Source: Comamonas testosteroni ATCC 11996
GTDB taxonomy: Bacteria; Pseudomonadota; Gammaproteobacteria; Burkholderiales; Burkholderiaceae_C
Length of the DNA stretch: 64,000 bases
Direction of reading: 5' to 3'
Assembly: GCF_000241525.1 (NCBI RefSeq)
Contig: NZ_AHIL01000026.1
Span: forward strand, 1 to 64,000
Under the pieces are notes generated by a model. It was not told the origin of the DNA, did no database searches, and saw only the letters and a list, made by a program, of their open reading frames with translations. A program made the position numbers and the translations under genes. Below are positions 27,743 to 35,578 of the stretch, piece after piece (the stretch's first letter is position 1; each line of letters begins with the position of its first letter).

Positions 27743-27853
27743 TCAGGCCGACAAGTGCCGAGCAGGCGACGAAGAACATCCACTGATGAGAGCGACGACG
27801 ATGAAGAGCAGGGTGTCAAAGGCCAGGGCAACACTGCAGTAAACAGGTTTCAT
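27743..27853 (-). CDS. Possible 36-residue lipoprotein-like small ORF
   Basis: An ATG at 27853 with GAGAG upstream opens a 36-codon frame: a basic start, a hydrophobic stretch (ALAFDTLLFIVVALIS) and a lipobox-like ISGC followed by SSSPARHLSA and a stop at 27743. It sits directly upstream of the Bug receptor gene, downstream of the GntR operator. It could be a small lipoprotein, an entericidin-like peptide, or chance. Confidence 0.35.
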   Translation of the reverse strand: MKPVYCSVALAFDTLLFIVVALISGCSSSPARHLSA

Positions 27854-27884
27854 GGCATGTCTCTCGTACTTCCAGGGTTGGTCA

Positions 27885-27928
27885 AATAAAATGGTTAACC
27901 AAATTCTATATTTTGGTTGACCAAAATT
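27885..27928. promoter_or_regulatory. Tandem GntR-type operators
   Basis: Two palindromic sites, TGGTTAACCA (27892-27901) and TTTTGGTTGACCAAAA (27911-27926), have centres 22 bp apart, two helical turns. They match the TNGTNNNACNA-like pattern known for FCD-type GntR regulators. They lie between the GntR gene and the divergent Bug/deaminase operon, with an AT-rich TATATT stretch in between. Confidence 0.7.
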
Positions 27929-28056
27929 TCAGATCTGACAAATATTCATGCAGGAATTGCGCGTAAACCCTGGTACTTGGCGGTGACTAGCCGCCTGACT
28001 TAAATGCAGGGCGCCCTTGCCGCTAAGATTTCACGCTTGTTGTCTTTGTGTTGTCC

Positions 28057-28809
28057 ATGTCCGCTTCCTCCCGCCGCCTTGCTCCCAATGTCCCCAGCGA
28101 AGAGCCTGTAGCCGACGGCATAGGCAGCGTGGACGAGCGCGTCTATGAGGCAATCTCGCGGGCGCTGCTGAGCGGCAAGCTGCGGCCCGGCACGCCTTTG
28201 CGCGAGCGAGCGCTTGCCGAGGCGCTGGACTGCACCCGTGGTGCCGTACGTAAGGTGTTCGCGCGCTTAGGGGCTGAAAAGCGACTGATACTGGAGCACA
28301 ACCGTGGTGCCTTTGTGCCCAACCCGACGGTTGAGGAAATGCGCAGCATCTACCGTGCACGGCGCATTGTCGAGGCCGGTCTGGTCACCAGCCTGTGCGG
28401 CCAGTTGAGCAGCGCGCAGACAGAGGTGCTGCAGCGCCATGTGCAGGCGGAACACCAGGCGCTGGAGGAAGGGCGCCGAGCAGACTCTATTCGGCTGGCC
28501 GGTGAGTTCCATCTGGTGCTGGCGCAAATGGCGGGCAGCGATGAGTTGCTGTCTTACATACAGCGCTTGGTGGCCACTACTGAGTTGTACAAAGCCTTGT
28601 TCGACAGCGTGGCTGCGACAGCATGTGCCCCTCGTGAGCACCAGGAGATCATCAACGCCTTGCTGGGCGGTGCACTCGATAAAGCGTTGGCCGTGGCCAT
28701 GACCCACTTGGATGAGCTGGAGCAGCGGGTGATCGATGGTGCGGAGGTCGAGCGCGAGGTTGATTTGGTGGTCTTGCTGGCGGGTAGTTCAGGCACATCT
28801 GGGTACTAG
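28057..28809 (+). CDS. GntR-family regulator with FCD effector domain
   Basis: 250 residues from the ATG at 28057; a GTG at 28048 is in frame. The winged helix (VDERVYEAISRALLSGKLRPG, LRERALAEALDCTRGAVRKVFARL, then LILEHNRGAFVPNPT) covers about residues 30-95. A helical FCD domain (RRIVEAGLVTSLCG, SIRLAGEFHLVLAQMAGSDEL, EHQEIINALLGG) follows. It is divergent from the Bug/deaminase operon, with paired palindromes between; repression relieved by a pathway metabolite is the usual mode. Confidence 0.92.
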   Translation: MSASSRRLAPNVPSEEPVADGIGSVDERVYEAISRALLSGKLRPGTPLRERALAEALDCTRGAVRKVFARLGAEKRLILEHNRGAFVPNPTVEEMRSIYRARRIVEAGLVTSLCGQLSSAQTEVLQRHVQAEHQALEEGRRADSIRLAGEFHLVLAQMAGSDELLSYIQRLVATTELYKALFDSVAATACAPREHQEIINALLGGALDKALAVAMTHLDELEQRVIDGAEVEREVDLVVLLAGSSGTSGY

Positions 28810-28871
28810 CAGAGAAGAGTTCAGGCAAATCGTTGAGGTCTACAACGCAGGCATCAAGGTTACGAAAGTCT

Positions 28872-29013
28872 GTCTGGTATCGACATCAGCAGTCATTGAG
28901 CGGCCAAAACTTGATGACGGCTCTCAGCCTGGACCGACCGATCGCGGCCACCCCCTGAGCGACGGCCGGTAGCAGCCAGCCACCGAGGGCTGCTAGCGAC
29001 CCAGAGGCGTCAT
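28872..29013 (+). repeat. Dispersed repeat copy, left of the AAA-HNH module
   Basis: Begins GTCTGGTATCGACATCAGC (like 32806) and ends with GGCCGGTAGCAGCCAGCC and the following 32 bp. Positions 28964-29013 match 31065-31114 at 46 of 50 positions in direct orientation, so the two copies bracket the AAA-HNH gene pair. Confidence 0.8.
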
Positions 29014-29080
29014 TAGCCTCCTCGGATTCGCCTCCGTGGAACAGTTACTCACAACAGCGATGCGGGACTGGTGCAAGCAC

Positions 29081-29671
29081 CTAATTCGAGGTACTTTCGC
29101 GGTTTGCTGCAATCAATGCGGTAGCAAACATCGAGAACTCCTTGTCAACAGCGCCTTCCGCATCAAGCGCAGCAAGTAGCGTTGCTCGAATAGTTTCGTT
29201 CGTTGTTCGATAGCAGGCATCTAGCGCATTCTGCAGGTGGGATAAACGTACAGCACGCTTCTCAATAAGCTCCGGACGGTTTAGGTCGGCGGTAGCGATA
29301 GTGATTGCACCACGTTCACTTCCTGCCTTATGCCACACGGACGGACCAAATGCGATAAGGTGGGCATTAGGATCTTCGCTGTAAGGATCAACCATTGGGC
29401 AAGTAGCATCGAATTGATCTTTTTTCGCGTTGTTGCAGCGCGCACAGCAATAGCCAAGATTGCTCCATTCGAACTCAAGCTCTGGGTACTTATCAGCCGC
29501 CTTTGGGCGGATGTGCTCGACATCTCCGAAATAGACATGTGAGACCTGGCTTTCGCAATACATACATTTGCCATGCGAAGCTCGCAGCAAAGCTTCTTTA
29601 TTGTCAGGGTGCTTATAGTTTGTTTTCAGGGCTTCAGGATTCGGACATGCCGGGCGATAGAGGCGTCTCAT
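29081..29671 (-). CDS. HNH endonuclease, PtuB-like (Septu-type defence)
   Basis: 196 residues with a zinc-stabilised HNH fold: KCMYCES (C36, C39), DVEHIRPK (H53) and CCARCNNAKKD (C76, C79, N80). The opening RRLYRPACPNPEALK resembles small HNH nucleases paired with ATPases in Septu and retron-associated PtuAB modules (family knowledge). Its start overlaps the ATPase stop by 4 bp, so the two are translationally coupled. Inferred role: nuclease effector that cleaves DNA when the ATPase senses infection. The exact subtype is not proven. Confidence 0.8.
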   Translation of the reverse strand: MRRLYRPACPNPEALKTNYKHPDNKEALLRASHGKCMYCESQVSHVYFGDVEHIRPKAADKYPELEFEWSNLGYCCARCNNAKKDQFDATCPMVDPYSEDPNAHLIAFGPSVWHKAGSERGAITIATADLNRPELIEKRAVRLSHLQNALDACYRTTNETIRATLLAALDAEGAVDKEFSMFATALIAANRESTSN

Positions 29672-30915
29672 TTTCGAGCCTCAGCGATCCTTCCCACTGC
29701 CTCAGGAAACAGACGAGAAAGTCCGGCATTACCAAGCTCAATACGTAATGCAGTCATCGACTCAGAAGTCGGGTCAAGTACCGAGTGCCTTTCAAGAATG
29801 CTGGAGAGCTTATCAACTGCCCACGGCGGCAAGGTCGTTGAAACACCGAGAACTTCATCCAGCACGTCGATTGCGTTCATAACCTCGGTTTTGAAGTCCA
29901 ATAGATAGGAACGTACCTTCTTCGAATGGTCGTAGCGAAGAGCATAGACATTCGCATCTTCAACTGAGGTCACGATCAGCGGACTGTGAGTCGTGACGAT
30001 GAATTTTGCATGCGGAAAGGCCGACAGTAGGCTCGGCAGCAACGTCCGCTGCATGCTCGGGTGTAGGTGGTTCTCAACTTCATCGATTACAACGGTAAAT
30101 GGTGCTTTCTCGTCGGTGTCAAACATGAAGATTTGCCAGGCGATATCTATCAGCGCAGAGATTCCCCCAGAAGCGGTTTCAAGTAAGAACTCATCTGCCC
30201 CCCCATTACAGATGAACACGATCTCATAGTCTCTGACTTCAAGATCCTCGAAGCCAAGCGACTGCGGCAATATGAGTCTTAAAGCATCTCGGAACCCTTC
30301 AAAGTTCCTTATCTGCAGGGGGTCTGGTGGCATGATTGTCTTTGTCGGACTGCGCACACCGTAGCCATTGATCATCCACCCGAGCAGAGTATTCTTCATG
30401 AGGAAACTACTCGGCATATCGTTGTGATGTCCGGCGTGCTTACTCATTTGATTGTGCTGAATTTCATCGAAAGCGGTCTGTCGCTCCTTGCGAATGGTAT
30501 TGATCTGACCTACGCGCCTATAAGAGAAGGTTTGACGATGAGATGGAATGTAGAAGAAGCGCGCTGGCTGCTGGTTGGAGATGGCCACTTGATACTGTGC
30601 TGTCTGTGCCTCCGGAACGATGAGTGTTGCCGTGGAGCCATTGCTGTATCTAAGTGCGCCGATTGAACGATCGCTACTTGTCTTCTGACTGGAGGATCTG
30701 AATAGGGAGAAGTACTTGAGAGCTTTGGTTATAAAGTCATTTTTCGGCGTGGCAAGCGACTGTTGATGCCATCCCCGGTGCCTCGCTAGCAGGGATAGGA
30801 TTGTTGTCTTACCACTTCCGTTTGCTCCCGTGAGTATGGTTGCTCGTGGATGGAAGCTGATGTCTATCTCAGCGAACTGTTGCCAACTATGCAACTTCAG
30901 TTGTTCAAAATCCAC
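29668..30915 (-). CDS. AAA/ABC-type ATPase, PtuA-like (Septu-type defence)
   Basis: 415 residues with a Walker A GANGSGKTT (30-38), an ABC-like signature ASGGI in the C-terminal part, a Walker B FTVVIDEVENHLHP, and an H-loop TTHSP. This is the SMC/OLD-like P-loop arrangement used by PtuA and related defence ATPases. A variable middle region of about 150 residues probably carries the sensing function. It overlaps the HNH gene by 4 bp. Shorter than many PtuA proteins; a RloC/OLD-like sister family is the alternative reading. Confidence 0.82.
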   Translation of the reverse strand: MDFEQLKLHSWQQFAEIDISFHPRATILTGANGSGKTTILSLLARHRGWHQQSLATPKNDFITKALKYFSLFRSSSQKTSSDRSIGALRYSNGSTATLIVPEAQTAQYQVAISNQQPARFFYIPSHRQTFSYRRVGQINTIRKERQTAFDEIQHNQMSKHAGHHNDMPSSFLMKNTLLGWMINGYGVRSPTKTIMPPDPLQIRNFEGFRDALRLILPQSLGFEDLEVRDYEIVFICNGGADEFLLETASGGISALIDIAWQIFMFDTDEKAPFTVVIDEVENHLHPSMQRTLLPSLLSAFPHAKFIVTTHSPLIVTSVEDANVYALRYDHSKKVRSYLLDFKTEVMNAIDVLDEVLGVSTTLPPWAVDKLSSILERHSVLDPTSESMTALRIELGNAGLSRLFPEAVGRIAEARK

Positions 30916-31674
30916 GAAATTCTCCCTTGGTCTTTTTTCACTTCATGCAGGGCCTCAGTCTAGGCCGTCAATATGATAATGGCCCACAGGCTAGGTACAA
31001 CCTTTATGGTAGATCGCAGATACCAACGTTGTTTGATTGCCGTCACTCTCGAACGGCTGCTAATGGCCGGTAGCAGCCAGCCACCGAGGGCTGCTAACGA
31101 CCCATTGACGTCATCCGAGCTTTGTCGACGGATAGCTGGTGTGCAGCGCTTGCTGCCGCTCATGGTCGCAGGACGAACTACCGGCCATCGCCTCATGCCA
31201 GTATCGGAGTACCAAGAAAGTCGCTTCTTCAATGACTGTTTTCAGGTCAGCAGCAGCCCTTCGTTAACAGGCTGTTCTCTGGACGCTGGAAGTCCGCGAT
31301 CATGACTCACGAATAAGTACTATCGACTCATCGCTGTCGATTGAACTGTTCCGCTCTGTGCCTGCTTTGCCACAGTTGCTCCTGCTTATTTCAGCGATGG
31401 GGCAAATATCGGACACTGCTGCGTAGTTGTCGTCCTGAGCATCAAAAAAATCGATCCGCAATGACTGGTCTAGGTTAGCAGCTCTCAATTTTATGTAGGC
31501 GACACATATAATCTGAATTAGTGAAAGTGTTGAACTATAAATGAAGATGCTAATAATCAACTATTAAATATCTGAATTTCTACGTTAGGTGGAAATTTCG
31601 AGTAGTAAATTCTCGAAATTTTTCATAGATCATGAGGTCGTTCAAGGCGCATAACGCATTGGAGAGAGAATCAC
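30916..31674. other. 759-bp intergenic region with a dispersed repeat
   Basis: A repeat copy lies at 31055-31114 (CGGCTGCTAATGGCCGGTAG core), and a weaker one around 31210-31270. From about 31440 the sequence becomes AT-rich, probably the promoter region of the gene at 31675. Short frames here (for example 31300-31560, minus) have no recognisable features. Confidence 0.5.
31055..31114 (+). repeat. Dispersed repeat copy, right of the AAA-HNH module
   Basis: Positions 31065-31104 differ from 28964-29003 at a single base, in the same orientation; similarity continues to CGTCAT at 31114. Together the two copies flank the Septu-like pair. Confidence 0.85.
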
Positions 31675-32595
31675 ATGCCATTCGGAGCGGGAGAAATTGT
31701 TCGGTTGGTTTTTTGGATGTTTTTGTCAGCATTGGCCCTGGCGCTGGTGTTAGTAGTTTCATTTGGGAGAACCGCCAGAACTAGAGTTCTTGGAATATCT
31801 TTCGTTCTCTGCTTATTTTCAGCATTAGTGGCGCTAGGCTACTATTTGCTTATTGCTAAGCCTAATCAAATCGCAGCAGAAGAAGCCAAGAGTCAAGGTA
31901 ATACGGGTGCAAAAGAAAGAAAAGCAAGGTACGAAGCGGCTAAATCGCTGTTTAACGAGCGGTGTAAGATGGCTGGAGAGCAGATTTATAGGTCCGTTGA
32001 CGACGTAGAAGGGGTTTTTTTGCTTAATGTGCGACCCGGCATTGATGAGCGAATTAAAAATGAACGAAATCCTCGATGGGCTGATGCAGGCTTACCGCAG
32101 CAGTATGGAGGCATTGAATACATTCGGTCTTTCATTGAATGGGAGCATCAGCAGCATCCGCCAGAACGAGGATATCTTAACGGCTGGCCTGTTGCTGATG
32201 ATAAGTACAAAAAGCTCCCTGGTTATTCTTTTGTGGATGTTAAAGAAGATGGTGAGCAAATTTACCGCTATCACCTTGAGCCAATTCCGGGATCACCAGT
32301 TCTTCACAAGGAGAAACTGAATGATGCACCGGCCCGCTATGCCATTTCTTACCGAAGCCTTGCCGTCCCTCAGGACTGGGTGGCAGGAACCACCGTGACA
32401 GTCACGGACACAAAGGTCGATGAGATCATTGCAGAGAAGACATGGTATTCATTTGAGCCTGGTATGGGGAGCCTTGCTGGCCATCGAATTCCTTGGCAGT
32501 TTGCAGTGACTTGTCCAGAGCTTAATGGGGAGTCAAAGCGCTACCCCACGCGCATGTTTGTTGATCAAGTATTGAAACCAAAGAAGGGGGAATGA
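31675..32595 (+). CDS. Hypothetical membrane-anchored protein
   Basis: 306 residues: two N-terminal membrane helices (about 8-28 and 38-58, LVFWMFLSALALALVLVVSF and LGISFVLCLFSALVALGYYLL), then a mostly polar part of about 240 residues facing one side. No family is recognised. Clearly AT-rich compared with core genes, which suggests transfer. The stop overlaps the region where a second, truncated gene begins, so the two were probably an operon. Confidence 0.7.
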   Translation: MPFGAGEIVRLVFWMFLSALALALVLVVSFGRTARTRVLGISFVLCLFSALVALGYYLLIAKPNQIAAEEAKSQGNTGAKERKARYEAAKSLFNERCKMAGEQIYRSVDDVEGVFLLNVRPGIDERIKNERNPRWADAGLPQQYGGIEYIRSFIEWEHQQHPPERGYLNGWPVADDKYKKLPGYSFVDVKEDGEQIYRYHLEPIPGSPVLHKEKLNDAPARYAISYRSLAVPQDWVAGTTVTVTDTKVDEIIAEKTWYSFEPGMGSLAGHRIPWQFAVTCPELNGESKRYPTRMFVDQVLKPKKGE

Positions 32596-32596
32596 A

Positions 32597-32689
32597 ATGG
32601 CTACAGAAATTGCAACCTATCTGAAATATGCTGATCTGCAGATGGCGGCGGAAGCCTTTCTGTTGCCAAAACCTCTGCACCGGGATTGA
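32597..32689 (+). pseudogene. Truncated start of a gene coupled to the membrane protein gene
   Basis: An ATG 2 bp after the preceding stop opens MATEIATYLKYADLQMAAEA, a well-formed protein start, but the frame ends after 30 codons and runs into repeat-like DNA. This looks like the 5' end of a longer gene, probably once the functional partner of the membrane protein, cut off by a deletion or recombination at the repeat. I do not recognise the parent family with certainty. Confidence 0.5.
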
Positions 32690-33231
32690 CCTTTACGGGT
32701 GCTTTGACAATTGAGAGCTGCCGTTCAGGCTGTCTGGCGCGCAACAATGCAGCAGTTTTCCGGTTTGAGGCGTACAGCGGACGCCTGGCCAGATAGCTGG
32801 TCAACGTCTGGTATCGGCATCAGCGGTCATTGGAACCTAAAACACGAGCGGCAGCAGTCAGCCTGCAACCGACATTGGCATCGCTTAGCTGAAATTCCGC
32901 TTCTGGCCGGTAACAGCCTGCCGCCAAGGAATGCTCACGACCCGTTGCTGTCGTTCGCTGCGCCTTGATCAATGCCTGCAGTCTTTCATTGCGACATCAG
33001 CATCGGCGACTCCAAAGCCAGTATCTGCTACTGGACTGCCGCCGATTCAACTTCTTATGAGTTAAAGCCTCCTCAAAACCCCGGGGCGGTCCAGTGCAGG
33101 CTTTTCGCTGGGTCGATACATCAGTTCGAATCAGCCTCTGGGTAGTCCTGAGGGCGTCTTCGAAAATTCCCAATTTTCAGCGAGCGAGATTGTTACGACG
33201 ATGGGTCCACTCAGTTCAAGTGGAGACAAAA
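32690..33231. other. 542-bp intergenic region, repeat-rich
   Basis: Contains the dispersed repeat copy at 32806-32958 and a weaker CTGCTACTGGACTGCCGCC match near 33028-33046. No gene is supported. Confidence 0.5.
32806..32958 (+). repeat. Dispersed repeat copy after the truncated gene
   Basis: GTCTGGTATCGGCATCAGC at the left end matches 28872 closely. The right part, CTTCTGGCCGGTAACAGCC then TGCTCACGACCCGTTGCTG, aligns with the 28964 and 31065 copies. A unit length near 140-150 bp is indicated. Confidence 0.7.
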
Positions 33232-33666
33232 ATGCGATTCGAATTCCGTTCCATTGCCACACCGGCCCGACATGCAGTGCGTGCCTCGTTCATCGCTGCG
33301 ACCCTGTCTGGCGCGCTGGCGATGGCGAACCCCTTGTCTTTTGACATGGCAACCACCCCAGAACAGCGATTTCAACTGGCCTTGGAAGCCCAGACTGCAG
33401 GTGACTACGCCCCTATGCTCACGTTGCTGCGCCAGGCGGCCCGCGATGGCGAGGCACAAGCGCAGGAAACACTGGCATGGGTGCTTCTGGCAGGCCCAAC
33501 CCTGTACGGCGCTGCGGTAAAGGCAGATCGCTGCGAGGCAGCTCACTGGCTGCGGCAAGCTGCCGTAAAGGGTAGTCAAACGGCCAGAAGCCAGTTGAAT
33601 TTTCTGAACCGCCTGCGAAATGCACCGAGTGGCCAGACGGCCTGCGCACCCGAGTGGAAGGGGTGA
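33232..33666 (+). CDS. Exported Sel1/TPR-like repeat protein
   Basis: 144 residues from the ATG at 33232 (GGAGA upstream); a longer in-frame start at 33094 would add repeat-derived sequence. Signal peptide to about residue 32 (AATLSGALAMANP). The mature part has Sel1-like helical repeats: EQRFQLALEAQTAGDYAPMLTLLRQAARDG, EAQAQETLAWVLL and CEAAHWLRQAAVKGSQTARSQL. Such proteins bind partners in the periplasm. No partner is evident. Confidence 0.65.
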   Translation: MRFEFRSIATPARHAVRASFIAATLSGALAMANPLSFDMATTPEQRFQLALEAQTAGDYAPMLTLLRQAARDGEAQAQETLAWVLLAGPTLYGAAVKADRCEAAHWLRQAAVKGSQTARSQLNFLNRLRNAPSGQTACAPEWKG

Positions 33667-33747
33667 TATGCGCAAGATCCCTTTTCAGATCGCAGCGTCA
33701 TCTTCAAGTATGTGCCATATGCCCAACGCGACTGGGACACGGCACTG

Positions 33748-33806
33748 TGTGGCCGCTACTGGCTGCTACTGGCCGATCAACGACAGTCGAAGATCGGCCG
33801 GTAGCT
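33748..33806 (+). repeat. Dispersed repeat copy near the right end of the accessory stretch
   Basis: GGCCGCTACTGGCTGCTACT followed by GGCCGATCAACGACAGTCG and a GGCCGGTAGC echo. It belongs to the same family as 14904, 18249, 18690, 19928, 28872, 31055 and 32806. Confidence 0.6.
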
Positions 33807-33885
33807 TGCCTTCCAGGTTCACCCTTGCTTGACTTTGGCCTTGCTGGAACCTAAGGAGGAATGTACTGAGCTTGATCCTCGGAGT

Positions 33886-34884
33886 TCATTGACCACTCAA
33901 GCGCTTGCCAAATGACACCGCATAGGCCTGGGAGCGAAAGCGGAGCACCGGATCATTGGTGGGCGCAATGCCGTCGGCCATCACCATCGGATCAAAGTTG
34001 ATCGGCTCGCACAAGCCTCCTTTCTGAGTCGAAGCGCTCGTGATCGTCAAGGTGCCGGCCTTGAACTCAGGTCGCTGTGCGGGCCATGATTGCGTGGGGT
34101 CGTCCTGGGGGTCACCCGGCTGCCCGACCGTCACCAGCATGTCCCAGCGAGCCGGTTTATTTGATGTGCTGCTAATCAATGCGGTTTCCAGAAAGTCCGT
34201 TCCAGCCGTCTTCAGCGCCTCGTTGCTTAGAGGCTTCTCTCCTTCCTGCGGTACGAAGCGCCAGCGCACCAGAGTCACCTTGTCCTGTGCATTGATGAAC
34301 TTGAAGGTGTGAATGCCAAAGAATGCGCTGCGGGTGTAGCTGTCGGGAGGGTTGTGGCTGGCCAGGTATTGCGCCTGAGCCAGGCTGTCAGGATGGGAGG
34401 CCCTGAATGCTTTGAGCTTGTCCGGATCCGGTTTGCCGGTGGCTGGATCGGGGCGCTGAGCCTCGGTCAGGTCCAGAAACGTTCCGGGGTGGGCGGCGCC
34501 GAACATGGGGGTGTTCAACATGGACATCTGGTGCAACTGTCCCTTTGGGAGCTTGAATTGCAGGGCCATTCCACGCGCGCTTTGGGTAACATCTGGAACC
34601 TTGGGGTTTCCTCCTGCCAGCGAGAAGCGCGCAATCACCGGAACGGCTTGGCCGGAAAACAGTGCAGAGCGCGAGTATCTGGCGGCCTCGGCGGTAGCGG
34701 TGAATTCGCCCACCGCGCAGGTCCCCTTGATGTGATTGCGGCGCTCTCCCTGATGAACGCCAAAGGTCGCTTCCAGAGCCTGGACCACCCGCGGTGCCGT
34801 CACCTCCTGCTCGGCTGCCAGGGCGAAAACCGGCGACACCACCATGACAGAGCTCAGCGCGAGCTTCATTTTTCGGAGCTTCAT
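33886..34884 (-). CDS. Catalase-family peroxidase (SrpA-like), exported
   Basis: 332 residues from the ATG at 34884 (GAGGAAG ribosome binding site); the upstream in-frame extension is non-coding. Signal peptide to about residue 23 (VVSPVFALAAEQ). Catalase-core features: the distal His in ERRNHIKGTCAVGEF, RFSLAGGNPKVPDVTQSARGMALQF, and the proximal heme-ligand region DPVLRFRSQAYAVSFGKR at the C-terminus. Mini-catalases of this kind act as periplasmic peroxidases. It follows the COG4315 gene by 34 bp in one operon. Confidence 0.9.
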   Translation of the reverse strand: MKLRKMKLALSSVMVVSPVFALAAEQEVTAPRVVQALEATFGVHQGERRNHIKGTCAVGEFTATAEAARYSRSALFSGQAVPVIARFSLAGGNPKVPDVTQSARGMALQFKLPKGQLHQMSMLNTPMFGAAHPGTFLDLTEAQRPDPATGKPDPDKLKAFRASHPDSLAQAQYLASHNPPDSYTRSAFFGIHTFKFINAQDKVTLVRWRFVPQEGEKPLSNEALKTAGTDFLETALISSTSNKPARWDMLVTVGQPGDPQDDPTQSWPAQRPEFKAGTLTITSASTQKGGLCEPINFDPMVMADGIAPTNDPVLRFRSQAYAVSFGKRLSGQ

Positions 34885-34918
34885 TGTTTCTTCCTCTTGA
34901 TGATCCAGGCTTGAGTTC

Positions 34919-35308
34919 TCAGGGCTTGGCGATGTGCCAGCTGTTGTTGAGCAATCCATCTCCCGTTCTGTCTCCGGGCTTGGCATCCTTGGCCCAGTAG
35001 TAGAGAGGACGGCCCTTGTAGGCCCATTGCTGATCACCGTTGTCGCGGACAACCAAGCTCCAGTCGCCGGTAGCCGTCGCCCCCGGGGCCACCGTCAGAG
35101 GCGGCCAGTTCGTGGCGCAGCCACCGTTGCATACGCTCTTGCCGGATCCGGCGGCGTCTTTGTCGAAGACATACAGCGTCATCTGGTTGGGGCCCACGAG
35201 CACGCCATTCATGGCAGAAGCGGGCGTCTGCGCCTGGGCGGCAGTTGTCACGGCACAGGCCGCCAGGAACACCGAGGTGAGGGTGGCGAAGGAAGCGAGA
35301 CGGGTCAT
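34919..35308 (-). CDS. COG4315-type secreted repeat protein
   Basis: 129 residues from the ATG at 35308. Signal sequence with LAACAVTTAAQAQ, which could be lipidated at the cysteine or cleaved at AQA. The mature part has two copies of the secreted repeat: GPNQMTLYVFDKDAAGSGKSVCNGGCATNWPPL, with two cysteines in CNGGC, and QQWAYKGRPLYYWAKDAKPGD. The family often accompanies peroxidase or cytochrome genes; a redox or metal-related role is suspected. First gene of the operon with the catalase-like gene. Confidence 0.85.
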   Translation of the reverse strand: MTRLASFATLTSVFLAACAVTTAAQAQTPASAMNGVLVGPNQMTLYVFDKDAAGSGKSVCNGGCATNWPPLTVAPGATATGDWSLVVRDNGDQQWAYKGRPLYYWAKDAKPGDRTGDGLLNNSWHIAKP

Positions 35309-35505
35309 GGAGATCTCCTTGAGGTTGACCTGCTGTAAACAGTTCAAGGACGCTGTTTATTCCATTGAAAACTCTGCCCGTTCATCCTCCGAGGCTGTCC
35401 GGGCAGAAATCGCCCTGCGCAGTGCAGCGCAAGGCGATCCGCCCATTGATACCCGAATGGATCTGCGATTCCACTCCTTGAAGCACAGGCTTCGCCGGCC
35501 TCAAC

Positions 35506-35572
35506 GACCGGTAGTGATGCAAGCGTGAGCTTGAAGTCAGGTTCAAGGTCAAGCGCGGATTGCGCGAGAATG
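35506..35572 (+). repeat. merR leader sequence duplicated upstream of the epimerase gene
   Basis: Aligns without gaps to 6949-7015, 55 of 67 bases identical, including the operator and the ATG of merR at 35570. See the matching copy at 6949. Confidence 0.85.
35522..35552. promoter_or_regulatory. MerR-type operator/promoter at the merR gene
   Basis: On the minus strand TTGACC (35547-35552) and CACGCT (35522-35527) are 19 bp apart with the TTGAA-N9-TTCAA dyad between them. On the plus strand TTGAAG is followed after 19 bp by CGGATT, about 15 bp before the merR start. It probably serves merR autoregulation; the minus-direction promoter could reach the COG4315-catalase operon more than 200 bp away. 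Confidence 0.65.
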
Positions 35573-35578
35573 GCGTAC

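Noticed and set aside
14903..33806. Dispersed repeats as true integron attC sites
   Set aside because: No integrase gene, no clear RYYYAAC/GTTRRRY core pairs, and genes lie on both strands; only the array-like layout is kept as a finding.
33668..33832. 55-codon frame after the Sel1-like gene
   Set aside because: Its second half is translated dispersed repeat.
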